Assembly: GCF_000367365.1 (NCBI RefSeq)
Contig: NZ_BARF01000031.1
Coordinates: forward strand, 124,001 to 188,000
Length of the DNA stretch: 64,000 nt
Reading direction: 5' to 3'
DNA from: Streptomyces prunicolor NBRC 13075
GTDB lineage: Bacteria > Actinomycetota > Actinomycetes > Streptomycetales > Streptomycetaceae
The position numbers and the translations under genes are program-made. Position 1 is the first letter of the stretch. Every line of letters begins with the position of its first letter. The notes below the pieces were generated by a model. It saw nothing but the letters and a program-made list of their open reading frames with translations. It had not been told where the DNA came from and did not search any database. Positions 34,950 to 45,021 of the stretch are shown here, piece by piece.

Positions 34950-36809
34950 CTAGTGCGGCCGCAGTTCACGGTCACCGGACGGACGCGACCACCACACCCC
35001 CTCCCCGTGCGTGAGCCCGGGCAGGCTCAGCTCCACCTCGCGCACCCGCCGCGCCGGCAGCTCGCCGGTGATCAGCCAACCGCCGACACCGCCCGTCGTC
35101 CCCGCGAACTCGGCGCGACAGGACGCGAGTTGCGCGGTCACCGGCGCCAGCGCGTCCAACGGGACCTCCGTCTCGAACGTGACGTACGGCTCGTACAGCC
35201 GCGTCCGCGCCAGCCGCAGCGCCCGGCGCAGCACGATCGGGGTCAGACCGCGGAAGTGCGCCGCCGTGCTGAGCGGGGCCGAATACCCGGAGCGGGTCAG
35301 GGTGACCCGGTAGTCCGTCACGGGCGCGCCCTCCAGCCCCCTGAGCAGGGTCACGTGGACCGTGTCCTCGATGGCCTGGTGGAACGCCCTCGGGAGCGCG
35401 CCGAGTTCGGTCTCGTAGCCGAAGATCCCGCCGGAGCCGCGCTCCGCCGGTTCGACGCGCAGCCCGATCGTGGCCCAGTAACGGGTGCCGTCGTGCCACG
35501 GCCGTTCTTCGCAGGCCTCACCGGTCCCGGCCGGGCGTTCCAGGAACCGCACCCGGCTCGGCTCGAAGGCGGCCGCAATTCCGAAGTCCTGGAGGAGAGT
35601 TGCCGCGACGACCTCCTTCTGGACCTCTCCGTACAGGAGCAGCACGGTCGCCCCGGACGCGGTCGGCCGCGCGTGCAGCAACGGGTCCTGGTCGGCCAGC
35701 GACAGGAGTGCCGAGCGCAGCGCGGCCCCCTGCTCGGGGTGCCGTGCCTGTACGACGGTCTCCAGGGTCGGCGGCGCGAACTGCGGTGCCCGCGCGGTGA
35801 GTTCACCGAGCCGGTCGCCGACCCGGATGTCCTTCGGGCCGGTCAGCGCCCCGATGTTCCCGGCGGTGAGCGGGCCGGGGCGGCCGATGACATCGAGCCG
35901 CGTGACGCGTCCGGAGACCTCGACGGTCCGCCCGTCCGCCCCGTGGCGGCGGAACGTGAGCCGCTGCTGCGGGGCCACCTCACCGTCGTAGAGCCGCAGA
36001 TACGCCGTCCGTTCGCGGCCCGGGCCGGGGCGTACCGCGAAGATCGTGCCCCTCGGGGTGTCTGAGCCGGTGGTCGCGGGTGGGATCAAGCGGATCAGGT
36101 GGTCTACCAGGTCGGTGACGCCCTGGCCGCCGAGGGCCGAGCCGTGGAGGAGGGGGTGGATCGAGCCGTCGGCGGTGTGGGTGGCCAGGGACTTGCGCAG
36201 GTCGTCCGGGGTGGGCGCCGGGCCGTCGACGACGGCCGCGAGGATCGCCGGGTCGACCTCGGCCAGTGCCTCGGCAAGGTCCGGGTCGGTGGGCGGGCGG
36301 GGCCGTACGCGTGCCGCGGGTGTGCCGAGGGCCGTCACGTCCGTGAGGGGTGCGACGTGCGGGGTCAGGCGGCGGCGGATGTCCGTGAGGAGGTCCTCGG
36401 CGCGGGCGCCCGCTCGGTCGATCTTGTTGACGAAGACGAGCGTCGGAAGCCGTAGGCGGCGCAGGGTCCGCAGCAGGACGCGGGTCTGTGCCTGGACGCC
36501 CTCCACGGCGGACAGGAGCAGGACCGCGCCGTCGAGCACCTCCAGGGCGCGCTCCACCTCCGCGATGAAGTCCGAGTGGCCCGGAGTGTCGATCAGGTTG
36601 ATCTGGGTGTCACCGACCGTGAACGCGGCGACGGCCGAGCGGATGGTGATCCCGCGCTGCCGCTCGATCGCGCCGTCGTCCGTACGGGTGTCACCCGCGT
36701 CGACGCTGCCGAGCCGGTCGATCGCGCCGTGGTCGAACAGCAGCCGCTCGGTGAGGCTGGTCTTACCGGCGTCGACGTGGGCCAGAATTCCGATGTTCAG
36801 GGTGTGCAT
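34950..36809 (-). CDS. tetracycline-resistance type ribosomal protection protein (TetM/OtrA-like)
   Basis: 619 residues, EF-G-like. GTPase motifs are AHVDAGKTSL, IDTPGHSDF and NKIDRAG, followed by EF-G domains II-V; the C-terminus aligns with domain IV (TLTRSGYSAPLSTAAHFRG). Length is close to TetM/OtrA (about 640). Proteins of this group displace tetracycline from the ribosome by GTP hydrolysis. In Streptomyces they are often self-resistance genes. A 200-base leader separates it from the divergent PRPP synthetase; a leader-peptide attenuator was not identified. Confidence 0.92.
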   Translation of the reverse strand: MHTLNIGILAHVDAGKTSLTERLLFDHGAIDRLGSVDAGDTRTDDGAIERQRGITIRSAVAAFTVGDTQINLIDTPGHSDFIAEVERALEVLDGAVLLLSAVEGVQAQTRVLLRTLRRLRLPTLVFVNKIDRAGARAEDLLTDIRRRLTPHVAPLTDVTALGTPAARVRPRPPTDPDLAEALAEVDPAILAAVVDGPAPTPDDLRKSLATHTADGSIHPLLHGSALGGQGVTDLVDHLIRLIPPATTGSDTPRGTIFAVRPGPGRERTAYLRLYDGEVAPQQRLTFRRHGADGRTVEVSGRVTRLDVIGRPGPLTAGNIGALTGPKDIRVGDRLGELTARAPQFAPPTLETVVQARHPEQGAALRSALLSLADQDPLLHARPTASGATVLLLYGEVQKEVVAATLLQDFGIAAAFEPSRVRFLERPAGTGEACEERPWHDGTRYWATIGLRVEPAERGSGGIFGYETELGALPRAFHQAIEDTVHVTLLRGLEGAPVTDYRVTLTRSGYSAPLSTAAHFRGLTPIVLRRALRLARTRLYEPYVTFETEVPLDALAPVTAQLASCRAEFAGTTGGVGGWLITGELPARRVREVELSLPGLTHGEGVWWSRPSGDRELRPH

Positions 36810-37009
36810 GCGTGATCGAGTCCTCGAGAACCGTCGTCCAGTGGGGAAGCTGGTGGATTCCGAGGAGTCGGCGCATCTGGGGCTCCTGACATGCGGGGGA
36901 GTACGGACGCGGCCATCATGGCGTGCGGGAGTGGGCGGCTCGCAACCCGTTTTCGCGGGTCAGTAGCATGAACCACGGCCGGGAATGATCATGCGAGGAG
37001 CAGCAGATC

Positions 37010-37963
37010 GTGCGAGACATCGCCGTGTTCAGCGGGAACGCCCATCCCGAGTTGGCCAGGGAGGTCTGCGCGCATCTCGGTGTTCCGCTCAGCCCCACCC
37101 GGGTCAGCCGGTTCGCCAACGACTGCCTGGAGGTACAGCTCCAGGCCAACTGCCGGGAACGGGACGTCTTTCTGATCCAGCCGCTCGTCAAGCCGGTTCA
37201 AGAGAACCTGGTGGAGCTGCTGTTGATGTGCGACGCGGCGCGCGGCGCCTCCGCCGGGCGGATCACCGTCGTCATGCCGCACTACTCGTACGCCCGCTCC
37301 GACAAGAAGGACGCCCCGCGCATCTCGCTCGGCGGGCGGCTCGTCGCAGACCTGATGGTGGCGGCGGGCGCGAGCCGCGTGCTGGCCATGACCCTGCACT
37401 CGCCCCAGGTGCACGGCTTCTTCTCGGTGCCGGTCGACCATCTGCACGCGCTGCGTGAACTCGCCGCGCATTTCCGGCAGTACGACCTCTCCCGCACCAC
37501 CGTCGTCTCCCCGGACCTCGGCAACGCCAAGGAGGCCGCCGCGTTCGCCCGGCTGATCGGCGCCCAGGTGGCCGCCGGCGCCAAGCAGCGGTACGCGGAC
37601 GACCGGGTCGTCATCAGCTCCGTCATCGGTGACATCGCCGACCGGGACGTCATCGTGCTGGACGACGAGATCGCCAAGGGCAGTACCGTGCTCGAACTCC
37701 TGGACCGGCTGCGGGAGTTGGGCCCGCGCTCGATCCGAGTGGCCTGTACGCACGGCCTGTTCGCGGCGGGCGCGCTCAAGCGGATCGGCGAGCAGCCCGA
37801 CGTACTGGAGATCGTCTGCACCAACACGGTGCCGGTGCCCGAGGAGGAGCGCACCGAGAAGCTGCGCATCCTGTCCATCGCCCCCGCGCTCGCCGAGGCC
37901 GTACGCCGCATTCACAACGGCGAGTCCGTCAGCGCCCTGTTCGACGCGCCGCCGAACGAATAG
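37010..37963 (+). CDS. ribose-phosphate pyrophosphokinase (second copy)
   Basis: 317 residues from GTG 37010. Forms PRPP from ribose-5-phosphate and ATP. RDIAVFSGNAHPELA, PHYSYARSDKKDAPR (flexible loop residues), DRDVIVLDDEIAKGSTV (PRPP-binding motif; the usual D-T-A-G-T part reads D-E-I-A-K-G-S-T) and VVVSPDLG-like sequence are present. Because the main prs gene is normally essential and elsewhere, this is likely a paralogue; it is tightly followed by an EF-Tu gene (56 bases). GAGGAGCAG precedes the start. Confidence 0.9.
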   Translation: MRDIAVFSGNAHPELAREVCAHLGVPLSPTRVSRFANDCLEVQLQANCRERDVFLIQPLVKPVQENLVELLLMCDAARGASAGRITVVMPHYSYARSDKKDAPRISLGGRLVADLMVAAGASRVLAMTLHSPQVHGFFSVPVDHLHALRELAAHFRQYDLSRTTVVSPDLGNAKEAAAFARLIGAQVAAGAKQRYADDRVVISSVIGDIADRDVIVLDDEIAKGSTVLELLDRLRELGPRSIRVACTHGLFAAGALKRIGEQPDVLEIVCTNTVPVPEEERTEKLRILSIAPALAEAVRRIHNGESVSALFDAPPNE

Positions 37964-38019
37964 ACATGAGGGGACGGAGCAACGCTCGGCATCAACCGAG
38001 GTGATCAGGAGGACTCGCC

Positions 38020-39213
<1,194 letters not shown>

Positions 39214-39228
39214 CGGTCCCTGCAAGGC

Positions 39229-39615
39229 TCATAACGTGCCGGACGTGGCCTCGGGCTGCCCCAGGGCCGCGTCCAGCGTCGGCTGCGGCGGCAGCAGCCG
39301 ACTGAGGCCGGTGACCCGCAGGATGCGCAGCGTCAGCGGATGGGCGCAGACGAGGCGCAGCCTGCCGTCGCGCTCCAACACCCGCTGCCGTGCCCGGTAC
39401 AGCAGGCGCAGCCCCGAGCAGTCGAAGAACTCGACCTGGCTGAGGTCGATCACGATCCGCGCGCGGGGCCGCGCCGTCACCCGGTCCAGATACGGCAGGA
39501 TCTCCGTCGCCGAGGCGATGTCGATCTCGCCGCGGAACTCCAGGACCGTGAACCCGCGGTCCCGGTGGATCCGCAGATGCCGGGTCAGCGGCGCGGGTTC
39601 CTGCTGCACGTCCAC
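39229..39615 (-). CDS. STAS-domain anti-sigma factor antagonist
   Basis: 128 residues from GTG 39615 (GGAGG five bases before). A single STAS fold: FTVLEFRGEIDIASA, RIVIDLSQVEFFDCSGLRLL. The Ser after DC is the position phosphorylated in SpoIIAA/RsbV-type proteins, so it is probably switched by a serine kinase that is not encoded nearby. Such orphan antagonists control alternative sigma factors in streptomycetes. It converges on tuf with a 15-base gap. Confidence 0.88.
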   Translation of the reverse strand: MDVQQEPAPLTRHLRIHRDRGFTVLEFRGEIDIASATEILPYLDRVTARPRARIVIDLSQVEFFDCSGLRLLYRARQRVLERDGRLRLVCAHPLTLRILRVTGLSRLLPPQPTLDAALGQPEATSGTL

Positions 39616-39714
39616 TTCGCCTCCAACCGGCCCTCGGTGAAGCGGGGTTGAGCGTAGAAGCGCTCCCCGCCCTGCAAGTTACCCTCGATGGAGTGAATTT
39701 GAGCATGTTCGATT

Positions 39715-39724
39715 GACATATGTC
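39715..39724. promoter_or_regulatory. perfect 10-bp palindrome upstream of STAS gene
   Basis: GACATATGTC is palindromic and includes the end of TTGACA (39713-39718). It is 100 bases upstream of the STAS start and 64 bases beyond the MarR stop. An operator or promoter element is possible; nothing else supports it. Confidence 0.3.
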
Positions 39725-39787
39725 TTCGAATCTAGCCAGAGCTTTCTGAGATGTTCGGCGCAGTCACGCGCCGGCGCACGCCCGGGC

Positions 39788-40261
39788 CTACGACAGTGCG
39801 TGCCAGGCCTTGGAAAGTGCCTGTCGGAACTGCTCGCTCTGATGTGCCGTGAGCTGGGCGACCATCCGTTCCTCCAGCTCCCGCGCCGGCTCGGCGCAGC
39901 CCGTCAGCAGCTCCCGCCCCTCCTCGGTCAGCAGGATCAGCAGCTCGCGACGATTCCGTGGATTGCGCTCCCGGCGGATCAGCCCGCGCCCCTCCAGGGA
40001 GCGCACGAGATCGGCGATGGACTGCGCGGTGACGAAGGAGTCCCGGGCGAGCTGCGCCGCGGACAGGCCGTCGTGTCGCTGCAGGACCGTGAGCGCGGTG
40101 TACTGGAGTGCGGTGATCCCGTACGGCCTGACCAGCTCGTCCAGGTGGGAGCGGACGACCAGCTCCACCTGCTTGACCATGTACAGCAGGGAGGGGGGTG
40201 CCTTCGTCACGTGGGTGCCGACAAGGGGTTCGGTCAGGGGGCCAGCCAAGGGTTCAGCCAT
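39788..40261 (-). CDS. MarR-family transcriptional regulator
   Basis: 157 residues. The winged helix contains LSAAQLARDSFVTAQSIADLV and a wing RRERNPRNRRELLILLTEEG. The protein is divergent from an aldehyde dehydrogenase gene with two near-identical palindromes between them, so it is very likely a repressor of the ALDH-ADH pair, released by an aromatic or phenolic ligand as for many MarR proteins. AGGGTGA precedes ATG 40261. Confidence 0.92.
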   Translation of the reverse strand: MAEPLAGPLTEPLVGTHVTKAPPSLLYMVKQVELVVRSHLDELVRPYGITALQYTALTVLQRHDGLSAAQLARDSFVTAQSIADLVRSLEGRGLIRRERNPRNRRELLILLTEEGRELLTGCAEPARELEERMVAQLTAHQSEQFRQALSKAWHALS

Positions 40262-40280
40262 GGATTCACCCTAGAGCATT

Positions 40281-40345
40281 GACAGGAAACCTGTCTGTAA
40301 CGAGACTGCGGACCAGACGAGAAACCAACAGGAATCCTGTTGGTT
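40281..40345. promoter_or_regulatory. two MarR-type operators
   Basis: Site 1 (40281-40295) is GACAGG-AAA-CCTGTC. Site 2 (40323-40345) has perfect 10-base arms AACCAACAGG and CCTGTTGGTT around AAT. Both share ACAGGAA(A/T)CCTGT. TTGACA (40279-40284) overlaps site 1 as a possible -35. The repeat of one core sequence next to a MarR gene argues for cooperative repression. Confidence 0.8.
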
Positions 40346-40391
40346 GAAATCTTGGCAACGATAGTCCTGGCAACGATGCTGAGGAGTGGCG

Positions 40392-41846
40392 ATGACCGCC
40401 TTCGAGATCGAACCCGGCCGCCTGTTCGTCGGGGGCCGCTGGTGCGAGGCCGCCGACGGAGCGTGCACCGAGGTGGTCGACCCGTCCCGGGGCCGGGTCG
40501 TCACCACGGTCGCGGAGGCGGGCCCCGCCGATGTGGACGCCGCCGTCCGCGCCGCCCGCGAGGCCTTTGACAACGGCCACTGGTCCGGGCTCAGCGGCCG
40601 GGAACGCGGCCGGATCCTGCACCGCGTCGCCGAGCTGATCCGCGAGAACGCCGACGAACTCGCCCAGTTGGAGAGCCTCGACGTGGGCAAACCCATCACC
40701 CTCTGCCACGCCGTCGACGTGACCAACGCGGCCAACGACTACGAGCACTACGCGGCACTCGCCCACTCCCTGGACGGCGCCGTCCGCGACACCCCGCTCA
40801 ACGCCCTCGCCTACACCAAGCGCGAGCCGCTCGGCGTGGTCGCCGCGATCACCCCCTTCAACTTCCCGCTGATTCTGGCCGGTTCGAAACTCGCCCCCGC
40901 CCTCGCGGCCGGCAACACCGTGGTCCACAAGCCCGCAGACGAGACCCCGCTCAGCGCCCTCTACATGGCCGGACTGCTCCAGCGGGCCGGCGTCCCGGAC
41001 GGCGTCGTCAACGTCGTCACCGGTGCGGGCCCGGTCGCCGGCGAGGCCCTCCTGCGGCACACCGGCATCGACAAGATCGCCTTCACCGGCTCCACGGCCG
41101 TCGGCCGGCACGCCGCGAGCATCGCCGGCGAGAACCTCAAGTCCGTGACCATGGAACTCGGCGGCAACGCGGCCCACCTCGTCTTCGAGGACGCCGACCT
41201 GGAGAAGGCCGTCGGCGCGGTCATCAAGGGCTTCGTCTTCAACACCGGCCAGTTCTGCATGGGCGGCCCCCGTCTGCTGGTGGCCCGCCCCGTCTACAGC
41301 ACCCTCCTCAACATCCTCGCCGACGCCGTCCCCGGCGTACCGCTCGGCGACCCCCGGCTGCCCGAGACCGTCGTCGGCCCGATGGCGGGGGAGAAGCACC
41401 TGCGGAAGGTCGAGGAGTACGTCGACCTCGCCCGCAAGGAGGGCGCCCGCATCGTCTGCGGCGGCGAACGCCTCGACCTGGACGGCGGCTACTACTACAA
41501 GCCCACGGTCATCGCCGACCTCGCCAACGACTCCCGGGTGATCCAGGAGGAGATCTTCGGCCCGGTCCTCACCGTGCAGCCCTTCGACACCGAGGGCGAG
41601 GCCGTCCAACTCGCCAACTCCACGCCCTACGGCCTGGCTTCGGGCATCCAGACCGGCAACCTCGCCCGCGCCCACCGCATCGCCGACCGGCTCCAGGCGG
41701 GCATCGTCTGGATCAACGACTGGGCGATGCTCGACCCCAACGTCCCCTTCGGCGGCGTCAAGGACTCCGGCTTCGGCCGCGAGTACGGCCCCGAGGGCCT
41801 CGCCGCCTACACCCGGACCAAGTCCGTCGTCGTCTCCCTCGACTGA
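40392..41846 (+). CDS. aldehyde dehydrogenase (NAD-dependent)
   Basis: 484 residues. Catalytic Cys and the preceding Glu occur in NTGQFCMGG and VTMELGGN; the NAD loop is FTGSTAVG, and ITPFNFPLILAG is the oxyanion segment. It oxidises an aldehyde to the acid. ATG 40392 with GAGGAG at 40381-40386 is preferred over GTG 40386. It is followed by a zinc alcohol dehydrogenase, so the pair may take an alcohol to the carboxylic acid under MarR control. Confidence 0.93.
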   Translation: MTAFEIEPGRLFVGGRWCEAADGACTEVVDPSRGRVVTTVAEAGPADVDAAVRAAREAFDNGHWSGLSGRERGRILHRVAELIRENADELAQLESLDVGKPITLCHAVDVTNAANDYEHYAALAHSLDGAVRDTPLNALAYTKREPLGVVAAITPFNFPLILAGSKLAPALAAGNTVVHKPADETPLSALYMAGLLQRAGVPDGVVNVVTGAGPVAGEALLRHTGIDKIAFTGSTAVGRHAASIAGENLKSVTMELGGNAAHLVFEDADLEKAVGAVIKGFVFNTGQFCMGGPRLLVARPVYSTLLNILADAVPGVPLGDPRLPETVVGPMAGEKHLRKVEEYVDLARKEGARIVCGGERLDLDGGYYYKPTVIADLANDSRVIQEEIFGPVLTVQPFDTEGEAVQLANSTPYGLASGIQTGNLARAHRIADRLQAGIVWINDWAMLDPNVPFGGVKDSGFGREYGPEGLAAYTRTKSVVVSLD

Positions 41847-41871
41847 CCACGCCCACCTAGGAGTTCGTACG

Positions 41872-42978
41872 ATGTCCACCACCACGCGCGCGGCCGTCGT
41901 CGAGTCGGGTGGCGCACCCTTCACCCTCACCGCCGTCGAACTGGCCGAGCCGGGTCCGCACGAGGCGCTGGTCCGGGTCGTCGCAACCGGCCTGTGCCAC
42001 ACCGACCTTGGAGCAGCCAGCGGCGGACTGCCGTTCCCGCTCCCCGGAGTTCTCGGTCACGAGGGCGCCGGTGTCGTCGAGGCGGTCGGCTCGGCCGTCA
42101 CCGGTGTCGTACCCGGCGACCATGTCGTGCTGTCCTTCACGTCCTGCGGGGAGTGCCGCAACTGCCAGGGCGGACACCCCGCTTACTGCGCGACCTGGCT
42201 GCCGCTGAACCTCATCGGCGGTCGCCGTGCCGACGGCAGCAGCACCATCAGCCGCGACGGCGAACCGCTCGGCGGGCACTTCTTCGGTCAATCCTCGTTC
42301 GCCGAACGGGCGTTGGTCGACGAGCGCAGCCTGGTGAAGGTCGACCCGGACGTGCCACTGGAGTCGATCGCCCCGCTGGGCTGCGGAGTTCAGACCGGTG
42401 TCGGCGCCGTCTGGAACGTCCTCAAGCCCCGGCTCGGTGACACGATCGTGGTGCTCGGTGCCGGAGCGGTGGGTCTCTCCGCGGTGATGGCAGCCGCGCT
42501 CACCCCGGCCACCCGGATCATCGCCGTCGACCGCGTCGGTGAACGCCTGTCCCTGGCAAAGGAGTTGGGAGCCACCCACACCGTCAACGCGGGCGAGGCC
42601 GACCTCCGCGAGACCCTCGCGGTACTGACCGACGGCCAGGGAGCCGACGGCATCGTCGAGACGACCGGCAATGTCGGCGTCCTCCGCCAGGGCGCCGACG
42701 CGCTCGCCGCTCGGGGCACGCTGGTCGTCGTAGGGGCACCGCCGTTCGGCAGTGAAGTCGCCCTGGACGTCAACGGGTTGCTGCCCGGGAAGCGGATCGT
42801 GGGCCTCACGCTCGGCGACAGCGAGACGCAGAGTTTCATCCCCGCGCTCGTCCAACTGGTCAAGGAGGGGCGGCTGCCGCTGCACCGCCTGATCACCACA
42901 TATCCGTTCGCGGACATCGACCAGGCGGTGCGGGACATGAGCGCGGGCAAGGCGATCAAGCCCGTGCTCACCTTCTGA
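41872..42978 (+). CDS. zinc-dependent alcohol dehydrogenase (aryl-alcohol type)
   Basis: 368 residues. GLCHTDL (catalytic Cys), GHEGAGVVE (His) and SCGECRNCQGGHPAYC (structural-zinc cysteines) give the zinc-MDR pattern; VLGAGAVGLSA is the NAD loop. The extended HFFGQSSFAERALVDE block resembles benzyl- and aryl-alcohol dehydrogenases such as XylB. Oxidises primary or aromatic alcohols to aldehydes, the substrate of the neighbouring dehydrogenase 25 bases upstream. GGAG precedes ATG 41872. Confidence 0.92.
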   Translation: MSTTTRAAVVESGGAPFTLTAVELAEPGPHEALVRVVATGLCHTDLGAASGGLPFPLPGVLGHEGAGVVEAVGSAVTGVVPGDHVVLSFTSCGECRNCQGGHPAYCATWLPLNLIGGRRADGSSTISRDGEPLGGHFFGQSSFAERALVDERSLVKVDPDVPLESIAPLGCGVQTGVGAVWNVLKPRLGDTIVVLGAGAVGLSAVMAAALTPATRIIAVDRVGERLSLAKELGATHTVNAGEADLRETLAVLTDGQGADGIVETTGNVGVLRQGADALAARGTLVVVGAPPFGSEVALDVNGLLPGKRIVGLTLGDSETQSFIPALVQLVKEGRLPLHRLITTYPFADIDQAVRDMSAGKAIKPVLTF

Positions 42979-42991
42979 CCCGTTCGGTCGG

Positions 42992-43942
42992 TCAGTCGAC
43001 CGTCAGCACCAGCTTGCCCGCGGTGCGGCCGGTGGCGCCGAGCGCGTGTGCCTCGGCGGCATCGGCCAGCGGGAATGTCGCGGCGATCGTCGCGCGCAGC
43101 TTGCCCGCCTCGACGAGTTCCGCGATCGACTCCATGTCGGCGCGGTCGGCGTCGACGAGCATCCGTACCGCCCGTACACCGAGCCGCTCGGCCTCCTCGT
43201 AGAAGTCCGGCTTGCCCATCGGCACGATGGAGACCACGATCCCGCCCGGACGCAGCACCCGCAGCGACTTGAGCGCGGTCTCGCCGCCGAGCATGTCCAG
43301 GACGACATCCACGTCCTTCACGGCCTCGCTGAAGTCGGTCTCCCGGTAGTCGATCGCCTCGTCGACACCGAGCTCGCGCAGGAAGTCGTGCTTGGCCGCG
43401 CTCGCCGTACCGATCACATACGCGCCGCGCGCCTTCGCGATCTGCACGGCCACATGCCCGACCCCGCCGGCCGCCGCGTGGATCAACACCCGCTGCCCGG
43501 GCTGGACTTGGGCGTTCTCCACCAGCGCCTGCCACGCGGTCAGCGAGACCAGGGGGAGCGCGCCCGCCTGGACGTGGTCGATACCGGCCGGCTTGTGGAC
43601 GAAGGCGCGGGCGGGGGCGGCGACGTACTCGGCGTGCGAGCCGTGGCCCCACGGGTAGGACAGCATCCCGAAGACCTCGTCGCCGGGTGCGAGACGGGCG
43701 ACACCGACACCGACGGCCTCGACGACGCCGGAGACGTCCCAGCCGAGGGTGAACGGCGGCTCGCCGAGGAAGCCGCCGGTGGCCCGGTGCTTCCAGTCGG
43801 TGGGGTTGAGCCCGGCGGCGTGGACCCGGATCAGGATCTCGTTGGCACGCGGCGCGGGCCGCTCGACCTCGGCGACTTCGAGAACCTCGGGACCGCCGAG
43901 GGCGTTCTGCGTGATGACTCGCATGGTGTTCACAGTGCTCAT
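42992..43942 (-). CDS. NADP-dependent oxidoreductase (quinone-reductase-like MDR)
   Basis: 316 residues. GLNPTDWKHRATGGFLG, GWDVSGVVEAVG and HAAAGGVGHVAVQIAKARG (AxxGGVGxxA cofactor loop) are MDR signatures without zinc ligands. SHAEYVAAPARAF and RTAGKLVL complete the family. Reduces quinones or enones with NADPH. It converges on the ADH gene (13-base gap) and is divergent from the GlxA-type gene, which may control it. No strong ribosome site precedes ATG 43942. Confidence 0.88.
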   Translation of the reverse strand: MSTVNTMRVITQNALGGPEVLEVAEVERPAPRANEILIRVHAAGLNPTDWKHRATGGFLGEPPFTLGWDVSGVVEAVGVGVARLAPGDEVFGMLSYPWGHGSHAEYVAAPARAFVHKPAGIDHVQAGALPLVSLTAWQALVENAQVQPGQRVLIHAAAGGVGHVAVQIAKARGAYVIGTASAAKHDFLRELGVDEAIDYRETDFSEAVKDVDVVLDMLGGETALKSLRVLRPGGIVVSIVPMGKPDFYEEAERLGVRAVRMLVDADRADMESIAELVEAGKLRATIAATFPLADAAEAHALGATGRTAGKLVLTVD

Positions 43943-43978
43943 GGTCAGTCAGCCTGCCGGGTCCCGCACGACAAGGAA

Positions 43979-44015
43979 ATGGCACGATGGCCAACCTTCG
44001 ATAGAATCGTGCCAT
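43979..44015 (+). promoter_or_regulatory. promoter and inverted repeat of the GlxA-type gene
   Basis: Arms ATGGCACGAT (43979-43988) and ATCGTGCCAT (44006-44015) match perfectly across a 17-base spacer. ATGGCA (43979-43984) and TAGAAT (44002-44007) form a -35/-10 pair with 17 bases between. The right arm covers the ATG, six bases after the -10, so the mRNA should be leaderless. TGGCACGAT resembles AdpA-type sites. Confidence 0.65.
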
Positions 44016-44961
44016 GCAGCATGTGGAACGGGTCGTGGTCCTGGCGCTCGACGGCGTCTACCCCTTCGAGCTGGGTATCCCCAGCCGTATCTTCGGCGCG
44101 GCCGACGGCCACTACGAGGTGCTGACCTGCACGGTCGACGGCCGTCCGGTGCGCACCAACGCCGACTTCTCGGTCGCGGTGGAGCACGGCCCGGAGATCC
44201 TCGAAACGGCGGACACGGTCGTGGTCGCCTCCATGGCGACCCCGCGCATCCCCGAGGGGCTGCCCGCCGAGATCGCCGCCGCCCTCGCCCGGATCCGCCC
44301 GGACGCGCGGATCGTCTCGATCTGTACGGCCGCCTTCGTGCTCGCCGCCGCCGGTCTCCTCGACGGCCGCCGGGCCACCACCCACTGGCAGGTCGTCGAC
44401 CGTTTCCGGGCCCTGTATCCGCAGGTCGACCTGGACCCGGACGTGCTCTTCGTCCACGACGGCCGGATCCTCACCTCCGCGGGCGCGGCCTCCGGAGTCG
44501 ACATCTGCCTGCACATCGTGCGCACGGACCACGGCAGCGAACTCGCCAACGCGGTCGCCCGCAGCTGTGTCGTTCCGCCGTTCCGCGACGGAGGCCAGGC
44601 CCAGTACATCCAGCAGCCGGTGCCGGACTGCGGGGTCACCAGCACGGCCGCCACCCGCGACTGGGCCCTCACCCGCCTCGACGAGCCCCTCGCCCTGACC
44701 GATCTCGCCCGGCACGCCGGCATGAGCCTGCGCACCTTCGCCCGCCGCTTCAACGACGAGGTGGGCCTCAGCCCCGGCCGCTGGCTGATCCAGCAGCGGG
44801 TCGCCCGCGCCCGCGACCTCCTGGAGGCCAGCGACTTGTCGGTCGACCAGATCGCCGGCCGCGTCGGCTTCGCCACGGGCGCGTCCCTGCGGCAGCACCT
44901 GCACGCGGCGATCGGGGTCTCCCCGCAGGCGTACCGGCGGACGTTCCAGGAAACCCGCTGA
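44014..44961 (+). CDS. GlxA-family AraC-type transcriptional regulator
   Basis: 315 residues. Residues 1-180 are a DJ-1/PfpI-like domain (VVLALDGVYPFELGIPSRIF, VSICTAAFVLAAAGLLDGRRATTHW). The C-terminal AraC domain has two helix-turn-helices, LTDLARHAGMSLRTFARRF and VDQIAGRVGFATGASLRQHL. The architecture is that of AdpA/GlxA regulators, which respond to unknown small molecules. Its start codon lies inside a palindromic operator, suggesting autoregulation. Confidence 0.92.
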   Translation: MQHVERVVVLALDGVYPFELGIPSRIFGAADGHYEVLTCTVDGRPVRTNADFSVAVEHGPEILETADTVVVASMATPRIPEGLPAEIAAALARIRPDARIVSICTAAFVLAAAGLLDGRRATTHWQVVDRFRALYPQVDLDPDVLFVHDGRILTSAGAASGVDICLHIVRTDHGSELANAVARSCVVPPFRDGGQAQYIQQPVPDCGVTSTAATRDWALTRLDEPLALTDLARHAGMSLRTFARRFNDEVGLSPGRWLIQQRVARARDLLEASDLSVDQIAGRVGFATGASLRQHLHAAIGVSPQAYRRTFQETR

Positions 44962-45021
44962 ACAACCCCAACGTTTCGGCCCGCCCACGCGTCGTAGGAA
45001 CGAGACGCGAGGGGGTAAGGC

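Noticed and set aside
36945..36960. Small hairpin ACCCG-N6-CGGGT before the PRPP synthetase gene
   Set aside because: Only five base pairs; expected by chance in GC-rich DNA.
40352..40377. Repeated TGGCAACGAT before the aldehyde dehydrogenase
   Set aside because: Two short copies 16 bases apart, not matching the clear MarR operators.
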